Counted from the first letter of the stretch, positions 36,015-45,693 are shown. The stretch is DNA of 64,000 nt from Croceitalea rosinachiae (GCF_031846445.1 NZ_JAVRHR010000001.1:930001-994000), one strand, 5' to 3'. Notes: generated by a model from the letters alone, not told the origin. Program-made: numbers and translations.

Positions 36015-36722
36015 CTATTCCGCAATAAAATTATCGTTATCCTTTTCTTCAATCCAGTTATATTCAATTTCTTTCGCAACTTTTCTGGCAAAATCAATCC
36101 CATGCCTGTCAGAAATAAAGCCTAGTGACATATCCATACCAGCGCTAACACCTGAAGATGTGTAATACTTTCCGTCTACTTTCCATCTCGCTTTTTTGTC
36201 CCAGTCTACGTTCGCGCTTTGAGATGAGGCCCATGAAAAAGCTCTTTTATTTGAGGTAGCTTGTTTTCCATCTAAAAGCCCTGATTTGGCAAGAAGCGCG
36301 CTTCCTGTACAAACCGAAAGCACATAATCACTGGCTAGAGAAAGTTCTCTTATGGCAGTCAAAAGCTCAGTATTATCAACTTCTTTTCGAGTGCCCATTC
36401 CCCCGGGCACCAAAATAATATTTGGTTGGCTCTTGATTGTTGCAAGTTTCTGGGTCATAATCGGAACCCCATGTCTATTGGTTATTACCCCTCCCTTAAG
36501 CGAATAAAAAGTAAGATTGTATTTATCGACTAGGCGACCGAAAATTTCTGCTGGGCCGAAGACATCCAAAGTCTCATAATCATCAAACATGATAAAGGCT
36601 ATTTCCATAGTATCAGATTTAAAAGGGTCGACATGTTCTTGAGCATTAATAGCGCTTAACCCAATTACGATATGAAAGATAACAACTAATCGCAATATTG
36701 GTTTCTTTAATTTAAGTTCCAT
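36015..36722 (-). CDS. exported DJ-1/PfpI-family protein
   Basis: A 235-residue protein. The N-terminus has a signal-like segment (ILRLVVIFHIVIGLSAINAQ) before the DJ-1/PfpI domain: EIAFIMFDDYETLDVFGPAE, IILVPGGMGTRKEVD, and the nucleophile elbow YVLSVCTGSALLAKSGLLDG with the conserved Cys. SNKRAF and SAGMDMSLGFI follow as in isonitrile-hydratase-like and AraC-associated members. Most relatives are cytoplasmic, so the apparent export is unusual. The reaction is not known. It stands alone, 30 bases from the convergent gltX end. Confidence 0.83.
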   Translation of the reverse strand: MELKLKKPILRLVVIFHIVIGLSAINAQEHVDPFKSDTMEIAFIMFDDYETLDVFGPAEIFGRLVDKYNLTFYSLKGGVITNRHGVPIMTQKLATIKSQPNIILVPGGMGTRKEVDNTELLTAIRELSLASDYVLSVCTGSALLAKSGLLDGKQATSNKRAFSWASSQSANVDWDKKARWKVDGKYYTSSGVSAGMDMSLGFISDRHGIDFARKVAKEIEYNWIEEKDNDNFIAE

Positions 36723-36856
36723 AGTTAAGATGATTTAGGCTTTATAATTATAATGCGGATAACCGTCTAGGTTATGATTCCATCGGAACCCAGGCGTTTG
36801 ATTTAAGCTTTTATTTCGATGTGGCAAAAAACCACAATCAATTATAGCTATTGTTA

Positions 36857-37582
36857 TTATTCATTCAATTCTAATTGAATTAAATCAATAATTTCAGTTA
36901 TCAATCTTTCCATTTGAGCGTTTACGCCAATCAAAAAAATATTAAAATTTGTCAGGTTTTTAAATCGCATTAAAACGACATGGTCGTTTTTTAATTGCGG
37001 AATATTCCTGGGTTTTGTAGCATAAACTGTTGGTGACATATCCCATCCATAAAAATAATTAATGCCAGCATCAAGAAGTTTATCGTCATGATTATAGTAA
37101 TGTGAAACTACTCTTTCATAAGTGGGATATAAAACATCATACAGTCTAATTACTTTATGTTTTATGGAATCATTTGATACTCTATTTAGTCCAAATTCTT
37201 TCAATGATTCAAAAGGTGCTTTTGAAACTAGAAAGGAAGTCCTTTTTGTCGCCATTGAAAATTGATATGTTATAGAATCATGAAATTCTAAATCGTTTTG
37301 CAGCCAGTCAATAACTTTGTATTGATTTTTAAGTATTTTTTTATGAAATTCATGGTTGACTTCTACGTCAATTAAGTCATTTTTTAATCCATTTTGGATT
37401 TCTGTAATTAATTTGATTTCTAATTCTTGCTCGGCTTTATCTTCCTTCCATTGATTTGCTTGAAAAGCTAAAAGAATTCCTATTAAAACAAGCAAAATTT
37501 CGCCAATTGCATAAATCAGATATTTACTGAATTTATTTTCAGATAGTAGTTTTTGTCTAATTTTTCTAAAGAATTTTATCAT
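36857..37582 (-). CDS. DUF6090 family membrane protein
   Basis: About 241 residues started at 37582 (MIKFFRKIRQKLLSENKFS). The start is chosen because this head followed by KYLIYAIGEILLVLIGILLA and FQANQWKED is the invariant N-terminus of DUF6090, a family abundant in Flavobacteriaceae. A single membrane span (about 20-40) is followed by a soluble helical domain without recognisable catalytic residues. Function unknown. The 134-base gap downstream to the PfpI gene holds nothing I can identify. Confidence 0.82.
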   Translation of the reverse strand: MIKFFRKIRQKLLSENKFSKYLIYAIGEILLVLIGILLAFQANQWKEDKAEQELEIKLITEIQNGLKNDLIDVEVNHEFHKKILKNQYKVIDWLQNDLEFHDSITYQFSMATKRTSFLVSKAPFESLKEFGLNRVSNDSIKHKVIRLYDVLYPTYERVVSHYYNHDDKLLDAGINYFYGWDMSPTVYATKPRNIPQLKNDHVVLMRFKNLTNFNIFLIGVNAQMERLITEIIDLIQLELNE

Positions 37583-37678
37583 TGGTAGTATTTGGTTATA
37601 ATGAAGCTTAACTGCTAGTATATGAGGATTGGGATCAAAAGGGAGCATTACTTCATACACCTTTCTAGCTCTCGTAAT

Positions 37679-38176
37679 TTATTCCAATTGATATTTTTCT
37701 TGGATTATCTTTATGTGGTGTTTTTCGTGCCCAACAATCGACCTAAGAAATTCTTCAAGGGTTATCTCAAATTGTCGAGCCATGCCTTTTATATTTAATT
37801 GATGTTCGGATAAAGTATCAATAAAACTAATTGATGATTGTCTAACATTAAAAAAGTCAGTCAATAAAGACTTTATTGTTAGTTCATTAAATCTACCGTT
37901 CTTTACCAATGATTCTTGATCATATCCCCAAAGTTCCACGCTTTCATTTCTGCTCAATTGAAAAGCTCTATACATTTTAATCCTTTCGTGGTCTGTAATA
38001 TGTCCGACTACTTGCTTGATATTCCATTTATCAGGTCTATAGCGAAATCTTGCTTTTTCTTCACTAATATTTTGCAAAGTCTCTATAGTTGTAATTTCCT
38101 TGAATATAAACTGTACTGAATTGTTCTTTGCTAATTCAAAATAGTATGGGAAACCATCTTTCGGTGTCAAATTCAT
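37679..38176 (-). CDS. DinB-family four-helix metal-binding protein
   Basis: A 165-residue protein with the DinB fold pattern. The three His ligands fit HITDHERIKMYRAFQLS (helix 2 region) and the C-terminal IVGHEKHHIKIIQEKY. IKQVVGHITDHERI is the standard family opening. Members include thiol-transfer enzymes (bacillithiol or mycothiol S-transferases) and many of unknown role. It lies 34 bases after the DUF3995 gene on the same strand. Confidence 0.88.
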   Translation of the reverse strand: MNLTPKDGFPYYFELAKNNSVQFIFKEITTIETLQNISEEKARFRYRPDKWNIKQVVGHITDHERIKMYRAFQLSRNESVELWGYDQESLVKNGRFNELTIKSLLTDFFNVRQSSISFIDTLSEHQLNIKGMARQFEITLEEFLRSIVGHEKHHIKIIQEKYQLE

Positions 38177-38210
38177 TACTTGGTATTTTCTTCTATGAGA
38201 GTCAATGGGT

Positions 38211-38657
38211 TCATATATCGTTAGCCTTTTTATTTTTTATTTTGATAAGTAAAATACCCATTAACCCAATAATTAGGCATAAAGGTGAATAAAAAGTTGT
38301 GTCCAAATTTGCAAATGCTGTTCCTTTAATTTGTTTAAAAAAACCGACGTACTTAAAATCACCAATAGCTCTAATTATAAAAATTATTGGAATAGTCCAA
38401 AGCCCATTATTTCGAATTAAATTTAAAATTTTGTTTTTCAATAGTGTCAACGAAAACAAGTAAAGGATTCCAAACAGAAGTAGTATTGATCCAACCATTA
38501 TGCTGTCAATCGTTTTTGGATCGAGTACTTTAATTCCTTGTTCATTGCTAGGCAAGGTGCTTTCAAATCCCCATTGACCGCCAAGTGCCCAATAAAAATG
38601 TATCATTGCGAGAACAAAAAATATTATTGTTACTGTTCTCGCTAATATTATTTTCAT
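38211..38657 (-). CDS. DUF3995 domain membrane protein
   Basis: A 148-residue protein with four hydrophobic helices. The N-terminal IIFFVLAMIHFYWALGGQWG and the later IRAIGDFKYVGFFK are the DUF3995 signatures. Nothing is known of its function. It is the first of three small minus-strand genes (DUF3995, DinB, DUF6090) that look like accessory housekeeping or stress genes. Confidence 0.85.
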   Translation of the reverse strand: MKIILARTVTIIFFVLAMIHFYWALGGQWGFESTLPSNEQGIKVLDPKTIDSIMVGSILLLFGILYLFSLTLLKNKILNLIRNNGLWTIPIIFIIRAIGDFKYVGFFKQIKGTAFANLDTTFYSPLCLIIGLMGILLIKIKNKKANDI

Positions 38658-38756
38658 TTCTTTTTATTCGATTGCTGCTAACAACTGTATATCATCATTG
38701 ATCATATATCTGCTATATGTTCAAGCCAACTATAAATGCTTAGTAAAACCTAAATT

Positions 38757-41700
38757 TCAGAGTTTTACAGTGGCGACTCCATTAGCTTCTAAAATCGTAT
38801 TCACCTCAGGTAAATCTTTCTTTAAAACCGCACTGAGATTGCCTAAATGAGTTTCCAATTCTGCTGATAGCTCTTTAAAAACCTTATACGCCCCATCGGT
38901 TGGTTTCGCATCGCCACTTTCCAAGCTGCGCCTAAGTGAGGCCAATCTGTTATTCAACTTAATAGGAAAGTTCAATGGATCCTGTCCTGATTGATTTTTC
39001 ACCTGGTAAAGCTCCTCTTCTACGGCGCTAATGTCCTTTAAAAATGGGGCTATCTTATTATTAAAGGTGTTCGCTGGAATCTTTTCTTGACCGGCTTTAA
39101 TAGCGCTTTTTATTTCTCGTATTTGAATAACCGCCTCATTGGCAGCAGTGGTCTTCTGCATAATCTTATTGGCCAAAGCAAATTGTTTGTCTAAATCTTC
39201 TTTGGTAATGCCCTTTAAATTGGGGTCTATCAATACCGAGAAGGGATAGGTTTTCTCATATCCTTCAGTTCTCATACGAACTTTATAATCTCCCAAAGGC
39301 GCTTTTGGCCCTCTTGTTGGGCGGGCGCTCCAAATAATCATGCCTTCAAATTCCGTTGCTCCTCGATAACGCAGATCCCAAGTGAACGTATTGATGCCTT
39401 GCGCTGTGGTTGGTTTAGAAGAACCTCCACGTCTCCACCAAGGAATATTCTTATCTACTTTATACTTTGGTTTGCTTCCCGTAAAGGTATTGATGACTTT
39501 ATCATTTGCATCCAATATTTCAAAAGTAATGGTGTCCAATTGCTCTTTTAAGTAGTATTGAATACTGGCATCTTGAATCCCACGAATGGCGTCTGCTGGT
39601 TTAAAAAGTACCGCAGTTTGGTCTTTCATAGCGTCGGTATATTGTCGTAAAGGTTGAATGTCGTCTAATATCCAAAACCCTCGTCCGTGCGAACCTAAAA
39701 CCACATCATTATCTTTTACCACTAAATCTCTGATTGGCGTATCCGGTAATTTTAATTGCAAGCTCTGCCATTGTTCCCCATCATTGGCAGAAAAATAAAC
39801 TCCGTGCTCCGTTGCTAAAAACAAAAGTCCTTGTCTAACGGGGTCTTCTCGAACCGCCCTAGCAAAGTGCCCATCAGCAATTCCGTTGATAATTTTAGTC
39901 CAAGTTTTTCCGTAATCATGGGTCTTAAACACATAGGGCTGTCTATCATCAACTTGATATCTATTTGCGGCAACATATAGCGTGCCCGGACGATGTTGAG
40001 ATTCATCAATAATACTTACCCTAGAGAATTTAGGTAAATCGGCTGGGGTAATGTCCTCCCAATTCTGGCCTCCATCTCGAGTAATATGTATTTTACCATC
40101 ATCGGAACCTGCCCAAATGGTATTGATATCATGAAAAGAAGGCGCCAAGGCAAAAACCGTTGCATAAATTTCTGGTCCATTCATATCCATAGTAATGACT
40201 CCTCCCGTCTTGCCTAAAGTACTAGGGTCAGCATAGGTCAAATCAGGGCTTATCATTTCCCAGGTCTGACCATCATTGGTTGTTTTCCAAACATGCTGTG
40301 AGCAGGTGTACATCACCTTTGAATCTTGCGGAGCAAACATAATGGGAAACGTCCATTGCCAACGCTCAGGTAAAGCATCGGCCGGTTCGCCAGAAAAGAA
40401 CCTTGGGTATACTTGAATATCCCTAGATTGTCCATTGCTTCGATCATAGCGAGTCAATAAGGCGCCCTGGCTTCCTGCATAAAATATATCTAAATCCTCT
40501 GGATGCTGCGTAATCCAGCCGCTCTCTCCACCCCCAACGGCATAGTACCATCCTTTATTGGGTCCCCTAGCTAGCATATGCCCCCAACCATCGCTTGGCA
40601 TGGCCAATGTACTGTTGTCTTGTTGTGCGCCCGCTACGTGATACGGCACATCGTTAGTGGCCATCACATGATAGAACTGTGTTGTGACAAAATCTTGTTC
40701 CGTCCAAGTTTTGCCACCATTTATAGTCACATTTCCACCCCCATCATTGGAGTTAATCATTCGCTTGGGATTGTTTGGGTCTATCCATAGATCGTGGTTA
40801 TCGCCATGTGGGGTTTGAATAATAGAATCAAAAGTTTTGCCACCATCGCTTGACATATACATTCTTGTATTCAATCCATATACCGTTTCTTTATCTAATG
40901 GGTCGGCATAAATTCTTGAGTAGTAAAAAGCGCGTTGTCTCAATTTACGCTCGTCATTGGTACGTTCCCATGTTTTGCCTGCATCATCAGAACGAAACAC
41001 GCCGCCTTCATTGGCTTCAACGATTGCCCAAACCCTATTGGAATCGGCAGGGGAAACTGCTACCCCAATTTTACCAATCGGGCCTTCTGGCATTCCTGCA
41101 TTTGCCGTTAAATCTATCCAGTTATCACCACCATCCATGGATTTCCACAATTTGCTTTGGCCGCCACCGCCCCACATTTTCCAAGCTTTACGTTGAACCT
41201 GCCAAGTCGTTGCATAAAGCACTTCAGGATTGTTACGGTCAATAATCAAATCTACAGCACCCGCTTCTGGACCTACATACAATACTTTATCCCATGTTTC
41301 TCCTCCATTTGTGCTTTTGAAAACACCACGTTCTTCATTATCTCCATATGGATGGCCCAAAGCCGCCACATATACTACATCAGGATTTGTAGGATGAATT
41401 CGTATTCTTGAAACCGCCTGTGTTTCCTTAAGGCCTAGATGTTTCCAAGTTTTACCAGCATCGGTAGATTTATAAACACCGTCGCCTTGTGTGATACTTC
41501 CTCTTAGTTGCACTTCGCCCATACCGATATAAACAATATCAGGATTGGTCTCTGCCACCGCGACTGCACCGACAGATGAGCTTGTAACTTGGCCATCCGT
41601 AACTGGTTTCCATTCATTGCCGCCATCCACAGTTTTCCATAACCCGCCACCAGTAGCCCCAAAATAATATTCATTCGGTCGACTGGGACTGCCTGCGGCA

Positions 41701-41867
41701 CCTAATGATCGACCCCCACGCTTTGGACCTATGTTGCGCCATTTAAGGCCTTGATAAAAGCTAGTGTCTATCGTGGTTTGCTTTGCGGACCCTTGATACT
41801 GCGACTTTAAATTAAACGAAAAACAAAGAAGAAGACAAAAGAAAATGGAAGTGGTAATTTTTTTCAT
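38757..41867 (-). CDS. large exported BNR/sortilin-like propeller protein ('glycosyl hydrolase' by similarity)
   Basis: A 1036-residue protein with a signal peptide (MKKITTSIFFCLLLCFSFNL). About ten Asp-box motifs (S/T-x-D-x-G-x-x-W) are spread over residues 70-720, e.g. STDAGKTWKHL, STNGGETWDKV, SMDGGDNWIDL, SDDAGKTWERT, SSDGGKTFDSI, TTNDGQTWEMI, TRDGGQNWEDI. They form one or two beta-propellers like sortilin/VPS10. A beta domain (about 770-890, TFTWDLRYRGATEFEGMIIW) and a helical tail (about 900-1036) follow. No type IX C-terminal signal is seen. It is often labelled a glycosyl hydrolase, but no catalytic residues are evident. Probably periplasmic or outer-membrane. Confidence 0.85.
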   Translation of the reverse strand: MKKITTSIFFCLLLCFSFNLKSQYQGSAKQTTIDTSFYQGLKWRNIGPKRGGRSLGAAGSPSRPNEYYFGATGGGLWKTVDGGNEWKPVTDGQVTSSSVGAVAVAETNPDIVYIGMGEVQLRGSITQGDGVYKSTDAGKTWKHLGLKETQAVSRIRIHPTNPDVVYVAALGHPYGDNEERGVFKSTNGGETWDKVLYVGPEAGAVDLIIDRNNPEVLYATTWQVQRKAWKMWGGGGQSKLWKSMDGGDNWIDLTANAGMPEGPIGKIGVAVSPADSNRVWAIVEANEGGVFRSDDAGKTWERTNDERKLRQRAFYYSRIYADPLDKETVYGLNTRMYMSSDGGKTFDSIIQTPHGDNHDLWIDPNNPKRMINSNDGGGNVTINGGKTWTEQDFVTTQFYHVMATNDVPYHVAGAQQDNSTLAMPSDGWGHMLARGPNKGWYYAVGGGESGWITQHPEDLDIFYAGSQGALLTRYDRSNGQSRDIQVYPRFFSGEPADALPERWQWTFPIMFAPQDSKVMYTCSQHVWKTTNDGQTWEMISPDLTYADPSTLGKTGGVITMDMNGPEIYATVFALAPSFHDINTIWAGSDDGKIHITRDGGQNWEDITPADLPKFSRVSIIDESQHRPGTLYVAANRYQVDDRQPYVFKTHDYGKTWTKIINGIADGHFARAVREDPVRQGLLFLATEHGVYFSANDGEQWQSLQLKLPDTPIRDLVVKDNDVVLGSHGRGFWILDDIQPLRQYTDAMKDQTAVLFKPADAIRGIQDASIQYYLKEQLDTITFEILDANDKVINTFTGSKPKYKVDKNIPWWRRGGSSKPTTAQGINTFTWDLRYRGATEFEGMIIWSARPTRGPKAPLGDYKVRMRTEGYEKTYPFSVLIDPNLKGITKEDLDKQFALANKIMQKTTAANEAVIQIREIKSAIKAGQEKIPANTFNNKIAPFLKDISAVEEELYQVKNQSGQDPLNFPIKLNNRLASLRRSLESGDAKPTDGAYKVFKELSAELETHLGNLSAVLKKDLPEVNTILEANGVATVKL

Positions 41868-41963
41868 TTTGGATGGTATTTAGAAGCGTTCTTTTACTTC
41901 TTTAAATATACCATAAACGCATGAGTTTTCCCACAAGGACCAAGGTTTCCTAAAAAAGGATAA

Positions 41964-42381
41964 CTACTTGACAATAATGATTGTATCGCTGTTGTCAACT
42001 ATAGCTCCGTTTAAACTGGTACTAGTGGAAAAGGTTTGTGTGCCACAACAACGTTCACTTTTCCTTTCAGATAAATCAAAGGAAATAGTGTTCGTAGTGT
42101 TTTCGTTCAATAGTAAGGTGTATTCTACAATATCATCTTCCAAAAAAAAACTGCAATGTTTGCGCTTCCTCATTAATCAATAACAACTGCGACTCACTAT
42201 TTACCGTAAGGGTCGCGACTTGCGGATTATAAATAGCGTTTTGCCCAAACAAAAGATTCTCGCCGTTCTCGTCTAACACCAAAATATTCTTGGTTACTAA
42301 ATCTTTACAATCGTTGCAATCTTCACAACCAGCAGTAACCAAAACTAAGATTAAAGAAAAAACGCAAAACGAGTCTTTCAT
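41964..42381 (-). pseudogene. small lipoprotein gene frameshifted at an A9 tract
   Basis: The gene starts at 42381 (MKDSFCVFSLILVLVTAGC, lipobox T-A-G-C, then EDCNDC). At a run of nine A on the plus strand (42142-42150) the frame ends after LQFFFGR. Removing one base joins it to the frame that continues EDDIVEYTLLLNENTTN to the stop at 41964, giving a 138-residue lipoprotein ending SDTIIIVK. The two parts together look like one small beta-rich domain. Causes may be true inactivation, slippage-based phase variation or a homopolymer sequencing error. I do not recognise the family. The 95-base gap downstream to the BNR gene is featureless. Confidence 0.65.
42142..42150. repeat. A9 homopolymer at the frameshift point
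   Basis: Nine consecutive A residues on the plus strand (T on the coding strand). A tract of eight would restore the frame of the lipoprotein gene, reading Q-F-F-L-E-D-D. Confidence 0.9.
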
Positions 42382-42587
42382 GATGAGGAGTTTACCTATA
42401 GGTACTCTCAAGCGTTGTTGGTTGCGTAATTCAGAAGAAAGGTGATTATTTTTTAACCAAATTGTATTCATTCTAATTTTCATAAAAATACCTTCAAAAA
42501 TGACAACTGTAACAATTCTTAGCTAAATACTACTTATCTATTACTGTCTTTTGTATTTTAAACACTTAAACTTAAAACACTATTATT

Positions 42588-43520
42588 ATGGGCACTTATA
42601 TTTGGATTCCGATTATATTTTTTGTCATTATCACCATACTCTCCGGGGTATTTATTGTCAAACAGCAAACAGCTGTTATTATTGAAACCTTTGGAAAATT
42701 TACCAGTGTAAGACAATCAGGTATTCAATTTAAGATTCCTTTTGTGCAACGTATTGCTGCAAGAGTTGGGCTTAAAATTCAACAATTAGATGTCATCATA
42801 GAGACTAAAACACTAGATGACGTTTTCGTAAAATTGAAAGTATCAGTGCAATACGTTGTTATTAAAAATAAGGTCTATGATGCTTTTTATCAATTAGAAT
42901 ATCCTCATGATCAAATCACCTCTTATGTTTTTGATGTTGTGCGTGCGGAAGTGCCTAAAATGAAATTAGATGACGTTTTTGTCAAAAAAGACGACATTGC
43001 AATCGCCGTAAAAGGTGAGTTACAAGATGCTATGCTTGAGTACGGCTATGATATTATTAAAACCCTAGTAACTGACATCGATCCCGATGCTCAAGTAAAA
43101 GAAGCTATGAATAGAATTAATGCTTCAGAACGTGAAAAAATTGCTGCGCAGTTTGAAGGTGATGCTGCTCGTATTCTTATTGTTGAAAAAGCAAAGGCCG
43201 AGGCTGAAAGTAAGCGTTTACAAGGGCAAGGTATTGCAGACCAAAGACGTGAAATTGCAAGAGGCCTTGAAGAGTCTGTTGAAGTATTAAATAAGGTAGG
43301 GATTAATTCACAAGAGGCGTCTGCTTTAATTGTGGTTACGCAGCACTATGATACGCTGCAATCCATCGGAGAAGAGACCAACACCAATTTAATTCTATTG
43401 CCTAATTCCCCGCAGGCCGGCAGTGATATGTTGAACAATATGGTAGCCTCCTTCACCGCAAGCAATATGATAGGGGAGTCCATGAAGAAAACTAATGTTC
43501 CAAAAAAAAACAATGACTAG
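42588..43520 (+). CDS. SPFH/band 7 (stomatin-like) membrane protein
   Basis: A 310-residue protein. A single N-terminal membrane span (IWIPIIFFVIITILSGVFIV) leads into the SPFH domain (about 25-190): QQTAVIIETFGKFTSVRQSG, then FKIPFVQRIAARVGLKIQQL and YDIIKTLVTDIDPDAQVKEA. An Ala/Glu-rich coiled coil follows (ERE-KIAAQFEGDAARIL to about 235), which drives oligomerisation. Such proteins form large membrane microdomain cages and modulate proteases or membrane stability. It is a single gene with a strong terminator 22 bases downstream. Confidence 0.93.
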   Translation: MGTYIWIPIIFFVIITILSGVFIVKQQTAVIIETFGKFTSVRQSGIQFKIPFVQRIAARVGLKIQQLDVIIETKTLDDVFVKLKVSVQYVVIKNKVYDAFYQLEYPHDQITSYVFDVVRAEVPKMKLDDVFVKKDDIAIAVKGELQDAMLEYGYDIIKTLVTDIDPDAQVKEAMNRINASEREKIAAQFEGDAARILIVEKAKAEAESKRLQGQGIADQRREIARGLEESVEVLNKVGINSQEASALIVVTQHYDTLQSIGEETNTNLILLPNSPQAGSDMLNNMVASFTASNMIGESMKKTNVPKKNND

Positions 43521-43542
43521 ATATTTATAAACAAAAAGCAGT

Positions 43543-43577
43543 AAAAACCCCGCTGAAATTAGTTCATCGGGGTTTTT
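43543..43577 (+). terminator. Rho-independent terminator after the SPFH gene
   Basis: AAAAACCCCG (43543-43552) pairs with CGGGGTTTTT (43568-43577) around a 15-base loop. Its symmetric A/T flanks may also serve the convergent glnS transcript. The remainder of the gap 43578-43747 shows nothing recognisable. Confidence 0.82.
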
Positions 43578-43747
43578 CTTTTATTATTAAACCGGAACGT
43601 GTTTTAAAGACCTCTAAGCCTTTTTTGAAAAGTAAAATATACTGTTAGGTCTAAAGTTTTCAAAAACCCCAGAAACTTTAGTTATCCGATTTGTTGTGTA
43701 TTATCAAAAACAATTGTTTGTGCTGCTTGTAATAAGAAATATTTATG

Positions 43748-45433
43748 CTAGTTTTTCTGTTGAAGTTTTGCCCAAGTGTCCCTTAGGGTTACTGTCCGGT
43801 TGAAAACCAATTTTTCAGAAGTAGTATCAGTATCCACATTAAAATATCCCAAGCGCTGAAATTGAAAACGCTCTCCTGGTTTTACATCTTTTAAACTTGG
43901 CTCTAAATATCCAGTAATTACCTTTAAAGAATCTGGGTTTACAAATTCCATAAAATCACGGTCATTATGACCATCGGGGTTTTCGTCTGTAAATAACCTG
44001 TCATATACTCTCACTTCTGCTTCTATGGCATGCTTGATGGAAACCCAGTGCAGGGTGCCTTTTACTTTTCGCAAACTTTCTTCAGTTCCACTACCACTTT
44101 TACTTTTAGGGTCATATGTACATTGCACTTCTATTATATTACCGTCTTTATCCTTCGTACAGCTTTCCGCTTTAATGATATAACCATTTTTTAAGCGTAC
44201 TTCTTTACCTAATTTTAAACGAAAGAATTTTTTATTTGCCTCTTCTCTAAAGTCTTCTTGTTCTATATAAAGTTCGCTAGAAAAAGGAACTTTTCTAGAG
44301 CCAAGCGACTCATCTTCCGGGCTATTTTCAGCATCTAGCCATTCTTCTCTTCCTTCAGGATAATTGGTAATCACCAACTTCAAAGGATTTAAAACAGCCA
44401 TAACCCTTGGCGTAATTTTATTTAAATGCTCTCTAACATGGAATTCAAGCAAAGAAACATCCACCAGATTTTCTCTTTTGGCAATACCTACGGTATCAGC
44501 AAAGTTTCGAATAGACTCAGGGGTATAGCCCCTTCTTCTTAATCCAGAAATAGTTGGCATACGAGGATCATCCCAAGAGTTGACAACACCTTCTTCTACC
44601 AGTTTTAGCAACTTACGCTTACTAACAATGGTATGGCTTAAATTTCTTCGAGCGAACTCTCGTTGTTTAGGTCTTAGTTTATCCTTTGATACCAATTGGT
44701 CTAAACACCAATCGTACAATTCTCTATGAGGTAAAAATTCTAAGGTGCAAAGCGAATGGGACACCTGCTCTAAATAATCACTTTGACCATGGGTCCAATC
44801 ATACATGGGGTAAATACACCAATCGGTATTTGTACGATGGTGTGCCTTGTGCAACACCCGATATAAGATTGGATCACGCATTAACATATTTGATGAAGCC
44901 ATATCAATTTTAGCTCTTAAAACATATTTGCCCTCTTCAAATTCGCCATTTTTCATTCGTTCAAAAAGGTCTAAATTCTCTTCAACAGACTGATTTCGAT
45001 ATGGTCCTGCAGTCCCCGGCCTTGTTGGCGTTCCCTTTTGATCGGCCATTTCTTCTGAAGATTGACTATCTACATACGCCTTGCCCTCTTTGATGAGCAT
45101 TACCGCCCAATCATAGAGCTCTTGGAAATAATCGGAAGCATAACATTCTTTGTCCCATTTATAGCCCATCCACTCAACATCACGCTTAATGGCATCCACA
45201 TATTCCTTTTCCTCCTTTTCAGGGTTGGTATCATCAAACCTTAAGTTTACAGGGGCGTCATAGCTTTCTCCCAATCCAAAATTTAAGCAAATAGAACTAG
45301 CATGACCAAGGTGCAAATACCCATTTGGTTCAGGCGGAAATCTAAATCGTAAACTATCCTTTGAATAGTCATTTGCCAAATCTTCTTCGACAATATGTTC
45401 AATAAAATTCAATGATTTTTTGGTCTCTTCCAT
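43748..45433 (-). CDS. glnS: glutaminyl-tRNA synthetase
   Basis: About 561 residues when started at 45433 (MEETKKSLNFIEH), close to the usual length of GlnS; an upstream start would add 24 residues of no family similarity and cover a -7 element. RFPPEPNGYLHLGHASSIC carries the HIGH motif (HLGH), and HTIVSKRKLLKLVEEG the KMSKS-type loop. The C-terminal anticodon-binding beta barrels (DFREEANKKFFRLKLGKEVR and beyond) are present. It charges tRNA-Gln directly. It is divergent from the secretion/adhesin operon. Confidence 0.97.
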   Translation of the reverse strand: MEETKKSLNFIEHIVEEDLANDYSKDSLRFRFPPEPNGYLHLGHASSICLNFGLGESYDAPVNLRFDDTNPEKEEKEYVDAIKRDVEWMGYKWDKECYASDYFQELYDWAVMLIKEGKAYVDSQSSEEMADQKGTPTRPGTAGPYRNQSVEENLDLFERMKNGEFEEGKYVLRAKIDMASSNMLMRDPILYRVLHKAHHRTNTDWCIYPMYDWTHGQSDYLEQVSHSLCTLEFLPHRELYDWCLDQLVSKDKLRPKQREFARRNLSHTIVSKRKLLKLVEEGVVNSWDDPRMPTISGLRRRGYTPESIRNFADTVGIAKRENLVDVSLLEFHVREHLNKITPRVMAVLNPLKLVITNYPEGREEWLDAENSPEDESLGSRKVPFSSELYIEQEDFREEANKKFFRLKLGKEVRLKNGYIIKAESCTKDKDGNIIEVQCTYDPKSKSGSGTEESLRKVKGTLHWVSIKHAIEAEVRVYDRLFTDENPDGHNDRDFMEFVNPDSLKVITGYLEPSLKDVKPGERFQFQRLGYFNVDTDTTSEKLVFNRTVTLRDTWAKLQQKN

Positions 45434-45451
45434 GGCCTTTGAAATATCGGG

Positions 45452-45459
45452 CAAATGTA
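45452..45459 (-). promoter_or_regulatory. -7 element for glnS
   Basis: The minus strand reads TACATTTG, an exact TAnnTTTG, 18 bases before the ATG at 45433. A TTG at 45490-45488 is 28 bases away, longer than usual. The divergent gap to 45694 has no exact -7 element on the plus strand; AATATTTG at 45574-45581 is one base off. Confidence 0.35.
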
Positions 45460-45693
45460 GCAAAAATGCGTTGTAATGCATGTATTTCAACGGTACTCCA
45501 TACAAATAAAGTTATTTCACAACAGTTTTGGTATGCCCCACAACAATAAGTTTTAAGGCAGACTCATAATCGCAATATTTGTTATTATATACAACTTAGT
45601 GAAAACTAGGTGCTAACAAATCTTAAAACCGTCAAGCTAGAAAACCTACAATTTCCAAATCTTTCTTGCCTGGCCCCAAAGCTAACAATGCCT

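Noticed and set aside
40850..41411. Plus-strand frames opposite the BNR-repeat gene
   Set aside because: Antisense shadows of the repeated Asp-box coding sequence.
42133..42483. The 116-codon minus-strand frame read as a complete gene from 42483
   Set aside because: The first 34 codons precede an evident lipoprotein signal starting at 42381, and the end is an artefact of the frameshift at the A9 tract.
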